Positions 8,620-18,172 of a DNA stretch of 64,000 nucleotides are shown here, piece by piece. The DNA is taken from NCBI RefSeq assembly GCF_030700245.1, contig NZ_JAUYZI010000026.1:1-64000 (forward strand), written 5' to 3'. A model generated the notes under the pieces. It made no database searches and had not been told where the DNA came from. It was given only the letters and a program-made list of their open reading frames with translations. Positions within the stretch are counted from its first letter, which is position 1. Every line of letters begins with the position of its first letter. The stretch comes from Methylobacterium amylolyticum (lineage in GTDB: Bacteria > Pseudomonadota > Alphaproteobacteria > Rhizobiales > Beijerinckiaceae). The translations under genes were made by a program, and so were the position numbers.

Positions 8620-11600
8620 CTACTCCGCCGCGACCCGCGGCGGCGCCCCGGGTCGGTCGTTGGCGGCGCCAGGGTGGTCGTAGCCGACCATGTCCAGCGG
8701 GTCGTCGCGCTCGCCGATGAAGCGGCCGAACAGGCGTCCGAGCAGCCGCGACAGGTCGTCCATCAGCACGAAGATCGCCGGCACGAACACCAGCGACAGG
8801 CCGGTGGAGACGATCAGCCCGCCGATCACCGCGATGGCCATCGGCGCGCGGAACTCGCCGCCGATGCCGAGCGCCATCGCGGACGGAACCATACCCGCCG
8901 CCATGGCGATCGTGGTCATCACGATCGGCCGCGCCCGCTTGCGCCCGGCATCGACGATCGCGGTCGTGCGATCGACCCCGGCGCGGATCTGCTCGACGGC
9001 GAAGTCGACGAGCATGATCGCGTTCTTGGTCACCACGCCCATCAGCATCAGGATGCCGATCACCACCGGCATCGAGATCGGCTTCTGCACGATCAGCAGC
9101 GCCAGGATGGCGCCGCCGATCGACAGGGGCAGCGAGAACAGGATGGTGAGCGGCTGGAGGAAGTTGCCGAACAGCAGGATCAGGACGCCGAACACCATCA
9201 TCAGGCCGGCGCCCATCGCCAGGGCGAAGCCCTCGAACACCTCGCCCATCACCTCGGCGTCGCCGGTCTGCTTGATGGTCACGCCGGGCGGCAGGTTCCT
9301 GGCCGCGGGCAGGTTCATCACCTGATCGATCAGGGCGGCGAGGGCGTCCGAGCCCTGCATGTCGCCCTCGATGGCCACCCGCACCGCGCGGTCGTAGCGG
9401 TCGATCGCGGTCGGGCCCTGGCCGAGCGTCAGGTCGGCCACGGTGGAGAGCGGCACCGCCTGCCCGCCCTTGACCGGCACCTTCAGGGTCGCGAGTTCGG
9501 AGAGCTGGCCGCGCAGCCGCTCCGGCAGTTGCACCCGGATCGGGATCTGCCGGTCGGTGGCGTTGAACTTGGCCAGGTTCATGCCGATGTCGCCGATCGT
9601 GCCGACCCGGACGGTCTCGGCGATGACGTCGGTGGTCACGCCGAGGTCGGCGGCCACCGCCGGCTTCGGGCGGATGCGGATCTCGGTGCGGTCCAGCGGC
9701 GCCGTCGACATCACGTTGACGAGGTGGGGCACGCCGGCCGCCTCGCGCTGGAGCCGGGCGGCGACGTCGGCCACCACCGCCTTGTCGGGGCCGGCGACGA
9801 TCAGCGCGAGGTCGCGCTGGCCGCCCTCGCGCAGCGCCCAGAAGCGGATGTCGGGCTCTTGCCGCAGGATGTCGGCGATCTCGGCGTCGACCTGCTTCTG
9901 GGTCTTGTGGCGGGTGTTCTTGGGCGTCAGGTTGATGGTGAGGCTCGCCAGCCGCACCTCCTTCTTGCCGGGCAGTTGCCGGCCGCCGTCGACGAAGACG
10001 CTGCGCACCTCCGGCAGCTTGCGGATCTCGTCCACCAGCCGGTCGGTGACCTGCACCGTATCCGGAAGGCGGGCGCCGGGCGGCAGCTCCATCACGAACA
10101 GGGTGCGGGCCTGATCCTCGGCGGGCAGGAAGCCGGCGGGCAGGAGGCCGGTGGAGGCGATGGAGCCGGCAAAGCACGCGAGCCCCAGCACCAGCGTCAC
10201 GTACTTGTGCCGCACCGACCACGCCACGAGCCGGGTGTAGGCCCGCATCACCGGGCCGTCGCGCTCGTGGTCGGGGCCGTGGTCGCGCAGGAAGTAGGCG
10301 GCCAAGAGCGGCGTGATCAGCCGCGCCACCAGGAGCGACATGAACACGGCCGCCGCGATGGTCAGGCCGAACTGCTTGAAGTACTGGCCGGCGATCCCGC
10401 CCATGAACGAGACCGGGGCGAAGATCGCGATGATCGTCGCGGTGATGGCGATCACCGCGAGCCCGATCTCGTCGGCCGCCTCCAGCGCCGCGCGGTAGGG
10501 CGACTTGCCCATGCGCATGTGCCGGACGATGTTCTCGATCTCGACGATGGCGTCGTCCACGAGGATGCCGGTCACCAGCGTGATGGCGAGCAGGCTCACG
10601 GCGTTGAGCGAGAAGCCCAGCGCGCTCATCACCCAGAAGGTCGGGATCACCGAGAGCGGCAGGGCGAGAGCGGCGATCAGCGTCGCGCGCCAGTCGCGCA
10701 GGAACAGCAGCACCACGATCACCGCGAGCGCCGCGCCCTCGACGAGGCCGAGCATCGCCGAGTGGTAGTTGCCGATCGTGTTGACGACGCTGGTGTCGAT
10801 CAGGTCGAAGCGCACGTCGGGGTTGGCCGCGTGGAGCGCGGCGATCTTCTTGGCCACCCCGACCGAGACGTCGGCGTCGCTGGCGCCCGTCGCCCGCGAG
10901 ATCGCGAAGGCGACCACCGGCTCGCCGTTGAAGCGGGCGAAGGTGCGCGGCTCCTCCGCCGTGTCGGAGAGCGTCGCCAGCTCGTCGAGGCGGACCTTGC
11001 GGTTGCCCGGCACCACGATCGAGGTGGCCGCCAGCGTGTCGAGGCTCGCCGAGGCCGCCAGCGCCCGGATCGACTGCTCCTGGCCGCCGATCTCGGCCCG
11101 CCCGCCCGCCATGTCGGCGGAGGTGAGGCGCAACTGCCGGTTCACGTCGGCCGCGGTGATGCCGAGCGCGAGCAGCCGGTCGGGCTTCAGGGTGACGCGG
11201 ACCTCGCGGGCGACGCCGCCGAGGCGCTCGACGCCGCCCACCCCCTTCACGCTCTGGAGGCCCCGGGCGACCACGTCGTCCACGAACCACGACAGGTCCT
11301 CGGGCGTCATCGCCGGTGCCGAGGCGCCGTAGATCATGATCGGCAGGCCGGCGATCTCGACGCGGCTGACGATCGGCTCGTCGATGGTGCGCGGCAGGTT
11401 CTGGCGGATCTTGGCGATCGCGTCCTTGACGTCGTTGACGGCGCGGTCCTGGTTCACCTCCAGGCGGAACTCGATCGTCGTGGTCGAGATGCCCTCGGTG
11501 ATGGTCGACAGGACGTGCTTGACGCCCTTCACCCCGGCCACCGAATCCTCGACCCACTTCGTCACCTGGGTCTGGAGCTCGGACGGGGCCGCGCCGGACT

Positions 11601-11757
11601 GGGTGATGGTGACCGAGACGATCGGGATGTCGATGTTCGGGAAGCGGGTGATCGGCAGGGCGCGGAAGCACACGAGGCCCAGCACCATCAGCACCAGAAA
11701 CAGCACCACCGACGGCAGCGGCTTGCGGATCGCCCAGGCGGAGACGTTGAGGCGCAT
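8620..11757 (-). CDS. RND-type multidrug efflux permease (HAE1/AcrB-like)
   Basis: A full-length 1045-residue inner-membrane RND transporter. It starts with a cytoplasmic stretch and TM1 (VVLFLVLMVLGLVCF), has a periplasmic porter domain with VKGVGGVERLGG, and a TM4 segment GILVDDAIVEIENIVRH carrying the paired aspartates of the proton relay. The second half repeats the plan, with PISMPVVIGILMLMGVVTKN and the charged stretch GRKRARPIVMTTIAM. Together with an adaptor and an outer-membrane channel it would drive proton-coupled export. The adaptor gene is directly upstream, 9 bases between stop and start, in one operon. No TolC-type channel gene is in the window. The substrate range is not predictable. 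Confidence 0.94.
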   Translation of the reverse strand: MRLNVSAWAIRKPLPSVVLFLVLMVLGLVCFRALPITRFPNIDIPIVSVTITQSGAAPSELQTQVTKWVEDSVAGVKGVKHVLSTITEGISTTTIEFRLEVNQDRAVNDVKDAIAKIRQNLPRTIDEPIVSRVEIAGLPIMIYGASAPAMTPEDLSWFVDDVVARGLQSVKGVGGVERLGGVAREVRVTLKPDRLLALGITAADVNRQLRLTSADMAGGRAEIGGQEQSIRALAASASLDTLAATSIVVPGNRKVRLDELATLSDTAEEPRTFARFNGEPVVAFAISRATGASDADVSVGVAKKIAALHAANPDVRFDLIDTSVVNTIGNYHSAMLGLVEGAALAVIVVLLFLRDWRATLIAALALPLSVIPTFWVMSALGFSLNAVSLLAITLVTGILVDDAIVEIENIVRHMRMGKSPYRAALEAADEIGLAVIAITATIIAIFAPVSFMGGIAGQYFKQFGLTIAAAVFMSLLVARLITPLLAAYFLRDHGPDHERDGPVMRAYTRLVAWSVRHKYVTLVLGLACFAGSIASTGLLPAGFLPAEDQARTLFVMELPPGARLPDTVQVTDRLVDEIRKLPEVRSVFVDGGRQLPGKKEVRLASLTINLTPKNTRHKTQKQVDAEIADILRQEPDIRFWALREGGQRDLALIVAGPDKAVVADVAARLQREAAGVPHLVNVMSTAPLDRTEIRIRPKPAVAADLGVTTDVIAETVRVGTIGDIGMNLAKFNATDRQIPIRVQLPERLRGQLSELATLKVPVKGGQAVPLSTVADLTLGQGPTAIDRYDRAVRVAIEGDMQGSDALAALIDQVMNLPAARNLPPGVTIKQTGDAEVMGEVFEGFALAMGAGLMMVFGVLILLFGNFLQPLTILFSLPLSIGGAILALLIVQKPISMPVVIGILMLMGVVTKNAIMLVDFAVEQIRAGVDRTTAIVDAGRKRARPIVMTTIAMAAGMVPSAMALGIGGEFRAPMAIAVIGGLIVSTGLSLVFVPAIFVLMDDLSRLLGRLFGRFIGERDDPLDMVGYDHPGAANDRPGAPPRVAAE

Positions 11758-11766
11758 GGGGCGCTC

Positions 11767-13131
11767 CTACCGGGCCGCGTCGGCGACGGGCTTGGCGGCG
11801 TTCGCGGGCGCCGGATCCACCGCCCGCACCCGGTCGCCGTCGCGCAGGAAGGAACCGGCCCGCGCGACCACGCGCTCGCCGGCCGCCACCCCGGTCCGCA
11901 CCTCGGTGAAGCCCTCGGCGGACAGGCCCGGCGTCACGGTCCGCGCCTCGACGCGGCCGTCGCGCGCCACGAGCAGGCTCGCGCGCCCGTCGGCGGCGTA
12001 GATCAGGCTGGAGACCGGCACCGCCACGCCGTCGCGGCGCGCCACCTCGACGCTGCCGCGGGCGAAGGCGCCGATGCGCAGGGCCGGGTCGTCGCCGAGC
12101 CGGATGCGGACCCGGCCGAGCCGGGTCATGCGGTCGACCTCGGGGTAGACCCGGCGGACGGCGCCGGCCAGGACGCGGCCGTCGTCGAGTTCGAGCCGGG
12201 CGGGATCGCCGACCTTGAGCCGGACCAGCGCGGTCTCAGGCACCTCGCCCTCCAGCTCGATCTCGCCGCGGGCGATCAGCCGGAACAGCGGCTCGCCGAC
12301 GGCCGTCGCGGTGGCGCCGACCCGCGCCGTGCGGCGGTTGACGATGCCCGCCTCCGGAGCGCGGATGTCGGTGCGGGCGCGGCGCAGGGCGATCTCGGAG
12401 CCGGCGGCCTTCGCCGTGGCGAGGTCGGCCTCCGCGCCCTGGAGCCCGCCGCGGGCGGCGGCGAGGCGCCCGTCGGCCCCGAGCGCCGCCGAGACGCGCT
12501 GCTCCAGCACCGCGGCGGTGGCGTTGCCGGTCTTCACCAGCGACTGCGCCCGCTCCAGCGCGAGCTTGGCCTCCACCTGCGCGGCCTCGGCCTGGACGAT
12601 CTGGCTGCGGGCCTGGACGATGGCGGCCTCGGCCCGGGCGATCGCGGCGGCGTTCGAGGCCTCCTGCGTGGCGATCATCTCCAGCGACAGCCGGGCGAGC
12701 ACCTGCCCCTTGCCGACCCGGTCGCCCTCCTCGGCGAGCAACTCGGTGATCCGCAGGCCCTCGACCTCGGGGGCGACCAGGATCTCGTCGCGGGGCACCA
12801 GCGTGCCGGTGACCACGGCGCGCTCGACGATCTCGCGGTGCGCGGCCGGGACGACGGTGACGGCGGGGGCGATGGCCGCGGCCTCGGGCACGGCGGCCGG
12901 CTCGACCGCCCGGGCCGAGCCCGCGGCCAGCGCCGCGAGCAGGCCGAGGAGCGCGGCGGTGGTCGCACGTGAGCGTTGCGCACGTGGGAGTTGCGCGCGC
13001 GGGAACTGCACGCGCGGAAAACGGTCTGGCACGGTCTTGGCCCCGATCGCGGCGCACCGCCGCTCGGGCGCGTCGATCGCGCGGCAGGCCGGCCTTTTCA
13101 TGACGCCCGGTGCGGCGGCGCGTGGCTTCAT
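11767..13131 (-). CDS. RND efflux periplasmic adaptor (MFP/HlyD family)
   Basis: A 454-residue membrane-fusion protein that links the RND permease to an outer-membrane channel. After an exported N-terminus (hydrophobic core TTAALLGLLAALAAGSARA, about residues 57-75) come a lipoyl half-motif VEGLRITELLAEEGDRVGKGQVLARL, a long alpha-hairpin rich in Ala and Gln, the returning lipoyl half DIRAPEAGIVNRRTARVG, and the beta-barrel and membrane-proximal domains. The first about 55 residues are Arg-rich and contain a pentapeptide repeat, so the real start may lie inside; ATG at 13101 is an alternative. It is the first gene of the efflux operon. Confidence 0.88.
   Translation of the reverse strand: MKPRAAAPGVMKRPACRAIDAPERRCAAIGAKTVPDRFPRVQFPRAQLPRAQRSRATTAALLGLLAALAAGSARAVEPAAVPEAAAIAPAVTVVPAAHREIVERAVVTGTLVPRDEILVAPEVEGLRITELLAEEGDRVGKGQVLARLSLEMIATQEASNAAAIARAEAAIVQARSQIVQAEAAQVEAKLALERAQSLVKTGNATAAVLEQRVSAALGADGRLAAARGGLQGAEADLATAKAAGSEIALRRARTDIRAPEAGIVNRRTARVGATATAVGEPLFRLIARGEIELEGEVPETALVRLKVGDPARLELDDGRVLAGAVRRVYPEVDRMTRLGRVRIRLGDDPALRIGAFARGSVEVARRDGVAVPVSSLIYAADGRASLLVARDGRVEARTVTPGLSAEGFTEVRTGVAAGERVVARAGSFLRDGDRVRAVDPAPANAAKPVADAAR
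12973..13017 (-). repeat. Three tandem 15-base units at the N-terminus of the RND adaptor gene
   Basis: Three imperfect 15-base copies at 12973-12987, 12988-13002 and 13003-13017 encode consecutive pentapeptides of the form PRxQ(F/L/R). They lie in the predicted cytoplasmic part before the signal-like hydrophobic segment, so copy-number change would stay in frame. Confidence 0.7.
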
Positions 13132-13307
13132 GGCGCGTGGCTCCTCGCCGCGCGCATCGTAACCCGCTCCGCGCGGCCCCGTCCCGGTCGTCCGCGCCGC
13201 AGGTCCGGACCCGCGGGTTTAGGGCCGAATCAGCGCGCGAGACCTGCAACCGTCATCGCGAGGCGGCGTTATCAGACCGTTAACCTACCTCCGCAGGGTG
13301 AAGGACC

Positions 13308-13490
13308 ATGAGCATCTTCCAGATCAAGCAGACGCGGAGCGGCGCCGTCCTCTGGACGGGCTCGGCCGACGACGAGCAGACCGCCCTCGACGCGATGGCG
13401 CGCGAGGCGGGCTACCGCGACTTCGCCGCCCTGCCGGACGCCCTCCGGGCCGCCGGGATCGAGACGGCCAAGCTCGACCTGATTTCGTAG
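13308..13490 (+). CDS. Small conserved-looking hypothetical protein
   Basis: A 60-residue soluble protein with no recognised family. It begins SIFQIKQTRSGAVLWTGSAD and ends AAGIETAKLDLIS, giving a beta-beta-alpha-type pattern with an alternating hydrophobic start and a central helix (QTALDAMAREAGY). AAGGA five to six bases before the ATG is a strong ribosome binding site. The codon pattern has the high third-position G+C of real genes here. A 15-base tandem duplication (13481-13492 repeated at 13496-13507) spans the stop codon. The function is unknown. Confidence 0.6.
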   Translation: MSIFQIKQTRSGAVLWTGSADDEQTALDAMAREAGYRDFAALPDALRAAGIETAKLDLIS

Positions 13491-13674
13491 GGCCCGATTT
13501 CGTAGGGGTGGTCCGCACCGTCTTCGTGGGCGGAGCAAGGCGATCCCGGCCGCCACACTCTCAGACCGCGCGCAGCTCTAGGCCGCTCCGCTGCGCTCGC
13601 GATGACCGTCCGCGCACACCGAGCCTCAACCGAGGCTTCGACATCCGGCGCCCGCCCCCGGCGAGGCGCCGTAT

Positions 13675-14730
13675 TCATGTCTGCCCCATGGCGCGGGCGA
13701 TCCGCTCGATCGCGGCGGCGCAGGCGGCCACCGCGTCCGGCCGCCCGAGGCCGCCGATGGTCGCCGGGTCGAGCGCCCGGGCCGACTGCACCAGCGCGGG
13801 CCACGCCTCCGCCGCCGGCCAGCCCGGATGGACCACCGCCGCGCCGAGGCGGGCGAGGGCAGCGGCCTTCTCGGTCTGCTCGCCGTAGGCCCGGGGCTCG
13901 GGCAGGCAGAGGAAGCGCTTGGCGTGGGCGGCGGCCAGCGCCACCAGCCCGTCCCCGGCGCCGCCGACGAGCAGCCCCGCCCCGGCGACGAAGGGCTCCG
14001 GATCCGCGACCCAGCCGTGCAGATGGAGGTTCGCCGGGCGGTCCTCCGGCGCGTCGCCCGTGCCCGTGACGGGGCCCAGCACGTGCCAGTCCCGCCCCGG
14101 CACCGCCCGCGCCGCGGCGGCGAGGTCGGCGAGGCGGCCGCCGTCGCCGCCGCGGCCGAACACCACGACGATGTCCTCGCCCGGCGCCGTCGCGCGGGCC
14201 GCGGGCGCGCCGAGGAAGCCGGCGTAGACGGTCTTCGCGCGCACCCAGCCGGGCGTCGCCGCGCCCTCCAGGGCCTCGGGGAAGGGGGCGAGGATCCGGC
14301 TCGCGCTCCGGAACGCCTCCAGGTGCGGCCGGTCGGTGCGGGTGCCGGCGAGCCGCACCACGACGGTCGGCACCGAGAGCAGGCGGGCCAGCAGCGCCAC
14401 CTCCACCGACACGTCGACGACGAGCAGCGCCGGGTCGGTCCGCGCCGCCCAGGCGGCGATCCGCGCCGCCCGCTCGCGCACGCCGGGGTGGTTGAGCGGG
14501 GCGTAGTGCAGCGCCTCGGGCCGCTCCGCCGCGCCGTCCCGGCCGTCGAAGGCCCCATCGCCGAGCGGCCGGTCGTCGGGCAGGTCGAGGATGTCGAGGC
14601 CGCCCGTGTCGAACCCCGCCAGCGTGCCGATCACCGTGCAGGGCCGCGGCAGGGCGGCGGCGACGGAGCGGGCGCGGTGCAGGTGGCCGGCGCCCTGGTG
14701 GTGGACGTACCAGCCGATCCCGCGGGTCAC
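13675..14730 (-). CDS. Glycosyltransferase (GT1/GT28-like fold)
   Basis: A 351-residue protein with a GT-B-type layout. It begins with TRGIGWYVHHQGAGHLHRA, where the HHQGAGH segment resembles the GxGH loop of MurG-like and related transferases. The C-terminal half has LLVGGAGDGLVALAAAHAKRFLCLPEPRAYGEQ, the usual nucleotide-sugar binding region with Gly-rich turn and acidic residue. The start is GTG at 14730 overlapping the stop of the preceding gene in a GTGA junction, so translation is coupled. It is the third gene of a three-glycosyltransferase operon. The donor and acceptor are unknown; a surface glycan or glycolipid is likely. Confidence 0.75.
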   Translation of the reverse strand: MTRGIGWYVHHQGAGHLHRARSVAAALPRPCTVIGTLAGFDTGGLDILDLPDDRPLGDGAFDGRDGAAERPEALHYAPLNHPGVRERAARIAAWAARTDPALLVVDVSVEVALLARLLSVPTVVVRLAGTRTDRPHLEAFRSASRILAPFPEALEGAATPGWVRAKTVYAGFLGAPAARATAPGEDIVVVFGRGGDGGRLADLAAAARAVPGRDWHVLGPVTGTGDAPEDRPANLHLHGWVADPEPFVAGAGLLVGGAGDGLVALAAAHAKRFLCLPEPRAYGEQTEKAAALARLGAAVVHPGWPAAEAWPALVQSARALDPATIGGLGRPDAVAACAAAIERIARAMGQT

Positions 14731-15809
14731 GCCGCCGCCCGCCCGGTGTCGGCCAGGGCGTCGAGGTCGGCGAGCGCCCGGTCGAGGTCGCAGGTGGCGG
14801 CCGGGGGGCTGCCCAGTTCCAGCAGGCGATCGGCACGCTCGACGAAGGCGATGTCGTTGGGGCAGCCCGCCGACAGCACGGCGGCGAGGTCCCCCGCCCC
14901 GAGCCCCAACTGCGCGCAAGCCGCGGCGCGGGCCGCGGGGTCGAGTCCGTAGGCGCGCCGCAGGGCGGCCCGGCGCAGGATCAGCGCCCGCCAGTGGGCC
15001 GCCTCGGGCAGGCGATAGGCCTCGCCGCCGAGCACCCGGGCGCGGCGCGCCATCTCGGTGGCCATGCCCCCCGCCACCCGGCCCTGGTGCCGGGCCGAGA
15101 CGCGCACGCTCACCGCCGGGTCGTGGCGCAAGCGCGCGCCGCGGTCGCGCATCAGCCCGACCAGCGCGTTATCCTCACCGCAGGGCAGCGGCGGCACGCC
15201 GCCCACCGCCCGGTAGAGCGCGGCCGGGAACGCGAGGCTCGCGCCGGTGTGGTCGCCGTGGCGCGGGGCGGGGTCGTGCGGGGGCGGGTCGAGCAGGTCT
15301 TCCAGGCGGCGCACGCCGGCCCAGTAACGCTCGATCCGGGCGTGCAGGGCGGCGAGATCGGGGTCCGCCGCCCCGTCCCCGTCGATCACGAGGCGGCCGC
15401 CGACCACGTCGGCGCGCTCCAGCGCGCGCAGGTTGGCCGCCACCCAGGTCTCGGGCAGGCGCGCGTCGGCGTCGGTGGTCAGCAGGACCCCGTCGGCCGC
15501 GCCGTCCGCGTCGAGCCAGTCGGCGCCCGCGTCCAGCGCCATCCGCCGGGCGGTGCCGACATGGGCGGCCTCGCCGGTCAGGGTGACGTCGATGAGCCGC
15601 AGGTCGAGCGCTGGAATGGCGCCGGCCGCCCGCTGGGCCCGGACCGCGTCGGCGGTGCCGTCGGCGCAGTTGTTGGCGAGCACGACCACGCGCAGCTTCC
15701 CGGAGTCGGAGAAGCCCTCCTGGCGGTCCAGCGTCGCGAGCAGGCGCGGCAGGGCCTGCGCCTCGTCGCGGGCCGGCACGCAGACGACGCACGGACGCGG
15801 GGCCGCCAT
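14727..15809 (-). CDS. Family 2 glycosyltransferase
   Basis: A 360-residue GT-A protein. CVVCVPARDEAQALPRLLATL is the N-terminal nucleotide-binding strand of GT2 enzymes; VVVLANNCADGTAD follows, and LTTDADARLPETWVAANLRAL contains the DXD-type metal site. GCPNDIAFVERADRLLELG lies near the C-terminus. The GEDNALVGLMRDRGARLRHDP segment with acidic GED is the usual acceptor-side catalytic region. The ATG at 15809 overlaps the stop of the upstream gene (TGATG). It is the middle gene of the glycosyltransferase operon. No membrane segments are evident, so it probably works at the inner face of the membrane with its neighbours. Confidence 0.83.
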   Translation of the reverse strand: MAAPRPCVVCVPARDEAQALPRLLATLDRQEGFSDSGKLRVVVLANNCADGTADAVRAQRAAGAIPALDLRLIDVTLTGEAAHVGTARRMALDAGADWLDADGAADGVLLTTDADARLPETWVAANLRALERADVVGGRLVIDGDGAADPDLAALHARIERYWAGVRRLEDLLDPPPHDPAPRHGDHTGASLAFPAALYRAVGGVPPLPCGEDNALVGLMRDRGARLRHDPAVSVRVSARHQGRVAGGMATEMARRARVLGGEAYRLPEAAHWRALILRRAALRRAYGLDPAARAAACAQLGLGAGDLAAVLSAGCPNDIAFVERADRLLELGSPPAATCDLDRALADLDALADTGRAAA

Positions 15810-16906
15810 CAGCCGCGCGCCCCGGCGACCCGGCGCAGGACGGGGCGGGCGCGCTCGGCGGCCTGTTCCAGCACGGCATCGTAGACTTCGAGGTAGCGGG
15901 CGGTCATCGCCGCGGCGTCGAACAGCGCCTCGGCCCGGTCGCGGCAGGCCCGGCGCGACAGGTCCGCGGCGGCGCGGATCGCGCCCGCCAGGGAGGCGGC
16001 ATCGTCCGGTTCGGCCAGCCGACCGCAGGTGGCGTCGAGGATGTCGGGGATCGCCCCGCGGCGGAAGGCGGCGACCGGTGTGCCGCAGGCCAGCGCCTCG
16101 GCGACGACGAGGCCGAACGGCTCCTCCCAGCGCGGCGAGACGATCGCCACCCGCGCCCGGCCGAGATGGTGAGCGAGGTCGCGGTGCGGCAGGTGGCCGA
16201 GATAGGTGAGGCCGGGCCCGAGCCGGGGCGCGATCTCCGCGTCCCAGTAGCCGGGGTTCATCCGCGGCCCGGCGAAGACCAGCGGCAGGCCGGCGGCGCG
16301 GGCGGCGTCGATGGCCAGGTGCGTGCCCTTCTCCGGCACGATCCGGCCGGACCAAAACACGTAGGGCGGGTCGTCCGGGCTCGGGTTGTAGGCGAAGGTC
16401 GAGAGGTCGACGCCGTTGCCCACCACCTCCGCGCCGGGGACGATCCCGGCCCATTCCTGCGCCAGCGAGGGCGACACCGCCAGGAACGTCATGTCCGGGC
16501 TCGCGGCCTCGACACCGCCGACCAGCGAGTCGAACGGGGGCGTGTGCAGCACCGTCACGAAGGGCACGTCGAGCCGGGCGCTCTCGCGCAAGGGAAGGTC
16601 GTGCAGGGAATTGTTGTGGACGAGGTCGAAGCCCCCGGCGGCGACCATGGTCATCATCCGCCGGTAGGCGTCGCGCTCGGCGCGGTCGATCTCCGCCTCG
16701 CGCTCCGGATCGGCCAGGGCGTCCCCGGTCGGATCGCACAGGGTGACCGGCTCCAGCGCCGGGTCCGAGCCGCGGGCCGCGAACAGGGTCACCGCGTGCC
16801 CGGCCCGCCGCAAGGCGCCGGTGAGAAGATGCGTGTGCATCTCCAGGCCGCCGGCATGGGGCTGGCCGATCGGGTATTTCAGATGGGCGAGGATTGCGAT
16901 CTTCAC
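15809..16906 (-). CDS. Family 4 glycosyltransferase
   Basis: A 365-residue retaining GT-B enzyme. It starts KIAILAHLKYPIGQPHAGGLEMHTHLL, the N-terminal acceptor domain pattern with Gly-Gly-Leu-Glu. The donor-binding C-terminal half has FWSGRIVPEKGTHLAIDAA and the E-x7-E motif in VSPRWEEPFGLVVAEALACGTPVAAF. Both are diagnostic of family 4. The GTG at 16906 is used; the frame is open to 16975 but the conserved KIAIL strand must be at the N-terminus. It is the first gene of the operon, followed by the GT2 gene with a 1-base stop/start overlap. The 288 bases upstream separate it from the divergent SPFH gene and must hold both promoters. Confidence 0.87.
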   Translation of the reverse strand: MKIAILAHLKYPIGQPHAGGLEMHTHLLTGALRRAGHAVTLFAARGSDPALEPVTLCDPTGDALADPEREAEIDRAERDAYRRMMTMVAAGGFDLVHNNSLHDLPLRESARLDVPFVTVLHTPPFDSLVGGVEAASPDMTFLAVSPSLAQEWAGIVPGAEVVGNGVDLSTFAYNPSPDDPPYVFWSGRIVPEKGTHLAIDAARAAGLPLVFAGPRMNPGYWDAEIAPRLGPGLTYLGHLPHRDLAHHLGRARVAIVSPRWEEPFGLVVAEALACGTPVAAFRRGAIPDILDATCGRLAEPDDAASLAGAIRAAADLSRRACRDRAEALFDAAAMTARYLEVYDAVLEQAAERARPVLRRVAGARG

Positions 16907-17194
16907 GCGCGGACCGGATTCGGTTGTGAGGGATCTTTGCCGGCCGGGGTCGATCGGAGGACCGGTCCGCGGCAAGCTCGGCGGGTATCACGCACCTGTT
17001 TTCGTCATCAAGCGCCCCGCGGCCGGACAGGAACCCCGCCACGAGACACAAGTCCGACGTTAGCAAGCATGGCCTGAACCGCGGATGATCGGGCCGGGAT
17101 CCCGTCCGTTCATGCGGGGCTCGCGCGCGGGCCCGGCAGCGGTCATCATCGGCCGGGCGCCGATTCACGGGATGCGGCAGTTCGGGGGAATGCG

Positions 17195-18169
17195 GTGACG
17201 CTATCGTTTGGCCTGAGCACCTTCGCCGTCGTCGCGGCGATCCTGGTGGTGATCACCCTGGCGGCGGGCATCAAGATGGTGCCGCAGGGCCACGTCTACA
17301 CGGTGGAGCGGTTCGGCCGCTACGCGCGCAGCCTGGAGGCGGGGCTCGCGGTGATCACGCCGTTCGTCGAGCGGGTCGGCCGGCGGGTGAACGTGATGGA
17401 GCAGGTCATCGACGTGCCGAGCCAGCAGGCCTTCACCCGCGACAACGCCGGCGTGACGATCGACGCGGTGCTGTTCTACCAGGTGCTCGACGCCGCGCGC
17501 GCCTCCTACGAGGTCTCCAACCTCGACCTCGCCACCACGACGCTGACGGTGACCAACATCCGCACCGTGGTCGGCTCGATGGACCTCGACCAGTTGCTCG
17601 CCCATCGCGACGAGATCAACGAGCGGCTGCTGCGCGTGCTCGACGCGGCGGCCTCGCCGTGGGGGGTGAAGATCACCCGCATCGAGATCAAGGACATCGT
17701 GCCCCCCGCCGACCTCGCCGGGGCGATGGCCCGGCAGATGAAGGCCGAGCGCGAGAAGCGCGCCTCGATCCTGGAGGCGGAGGGCCAGCGCGCCGCCGAG
17801 ATCCTGCGGGCGGAGGGGCGCAAGCAATCGGCGATCCTGGAGGCCGAGGGACGCCGCGAGGCGGCGTTCCGCGACGCCGAGGCCCGGGAGCGCTCGGCCG
17901 AGGCCGAGGCGCGGGCGACGGGCATGGTCAGTCAGGCCATCGCCGAGGGCGACATCGCCGCCGCCAACTTCCTCGTGGCCGAGAAGTACGTGGACGCGGT
18001 GCGCGCGCTCGCCACCGCCCCGAACCAGCGGGTGGTGGTGGTTCCGATCGAGGCGGCGGGGCTCGCGGGCACGCTGGGCGGCATCGGCGCGATCACCCGG
18101 GCGGTGTTCGGCGACGACGCCCCCCGCCGGACGGGGACGCCGCCGAACGTCGGCGCGCCGCGGGCCTGA
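17195..18169 (+). CDS. qmcA: SPFH/band 7 membrane protease-associated protein (QmcA-like)
   Basis: A 324-residue stomatin-like protein. One N-terminal membrane anchor (about residues 8-24) is followed by a band 7 domain that starts VPQGHVYTVERFGRYARSLEAG and includes NVMEQVIDVPSQQAFTRDN. A long Ala/Glu/Arg coiled coil with KAEREKRASILEAEGQRAAE follows. Such proteins form large oligomeric rings with NfeD-type partners and organise membrane microdomains or bound proteases. The GTG start at 17195 has a GGGGGAA ribosome binding site. The nfeD gene follows after 3 bases, the standard gene pair. Confidence 0.92.
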   Translation: MTLSFGLSTFAVVAAILVVITLAAGIKMVPQGHVYTVERFGRYARSLEAGLAVITPFVERVGRRVNVMEQVIDVPSQQAFTRDNAGVTIDAVLFYQVLDAARASYEVSNLDLATTTLTVTNIRTVVGSMDLDQLLAHRDEINERLLRVLDAAASPWGVKITRIEIKDIVPPADLAGAMARQMKAEREKRASILEAEGQRAAEILRAEGRKQSAILEAEGRREAAFRDAEARERSAEAEARATGMVSQAIAEGDIAAANFLVAEKYVDAVRALATAPNQRVVVVPIEAAGLAGTLGGIGAITRAVFGDDAPRRTGTPPNVGAPRA

Positions 18170-18172
18170 GCC

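Noticed and set aside
8674..12972. A 1432-codon open frame on the plus strand
   Set aside because: It is antisense to the RND permease and adaptor genes and is rich in Arg, Asp, Gly and His without any domain pattern; it is a product of the high G+C third-position bias.
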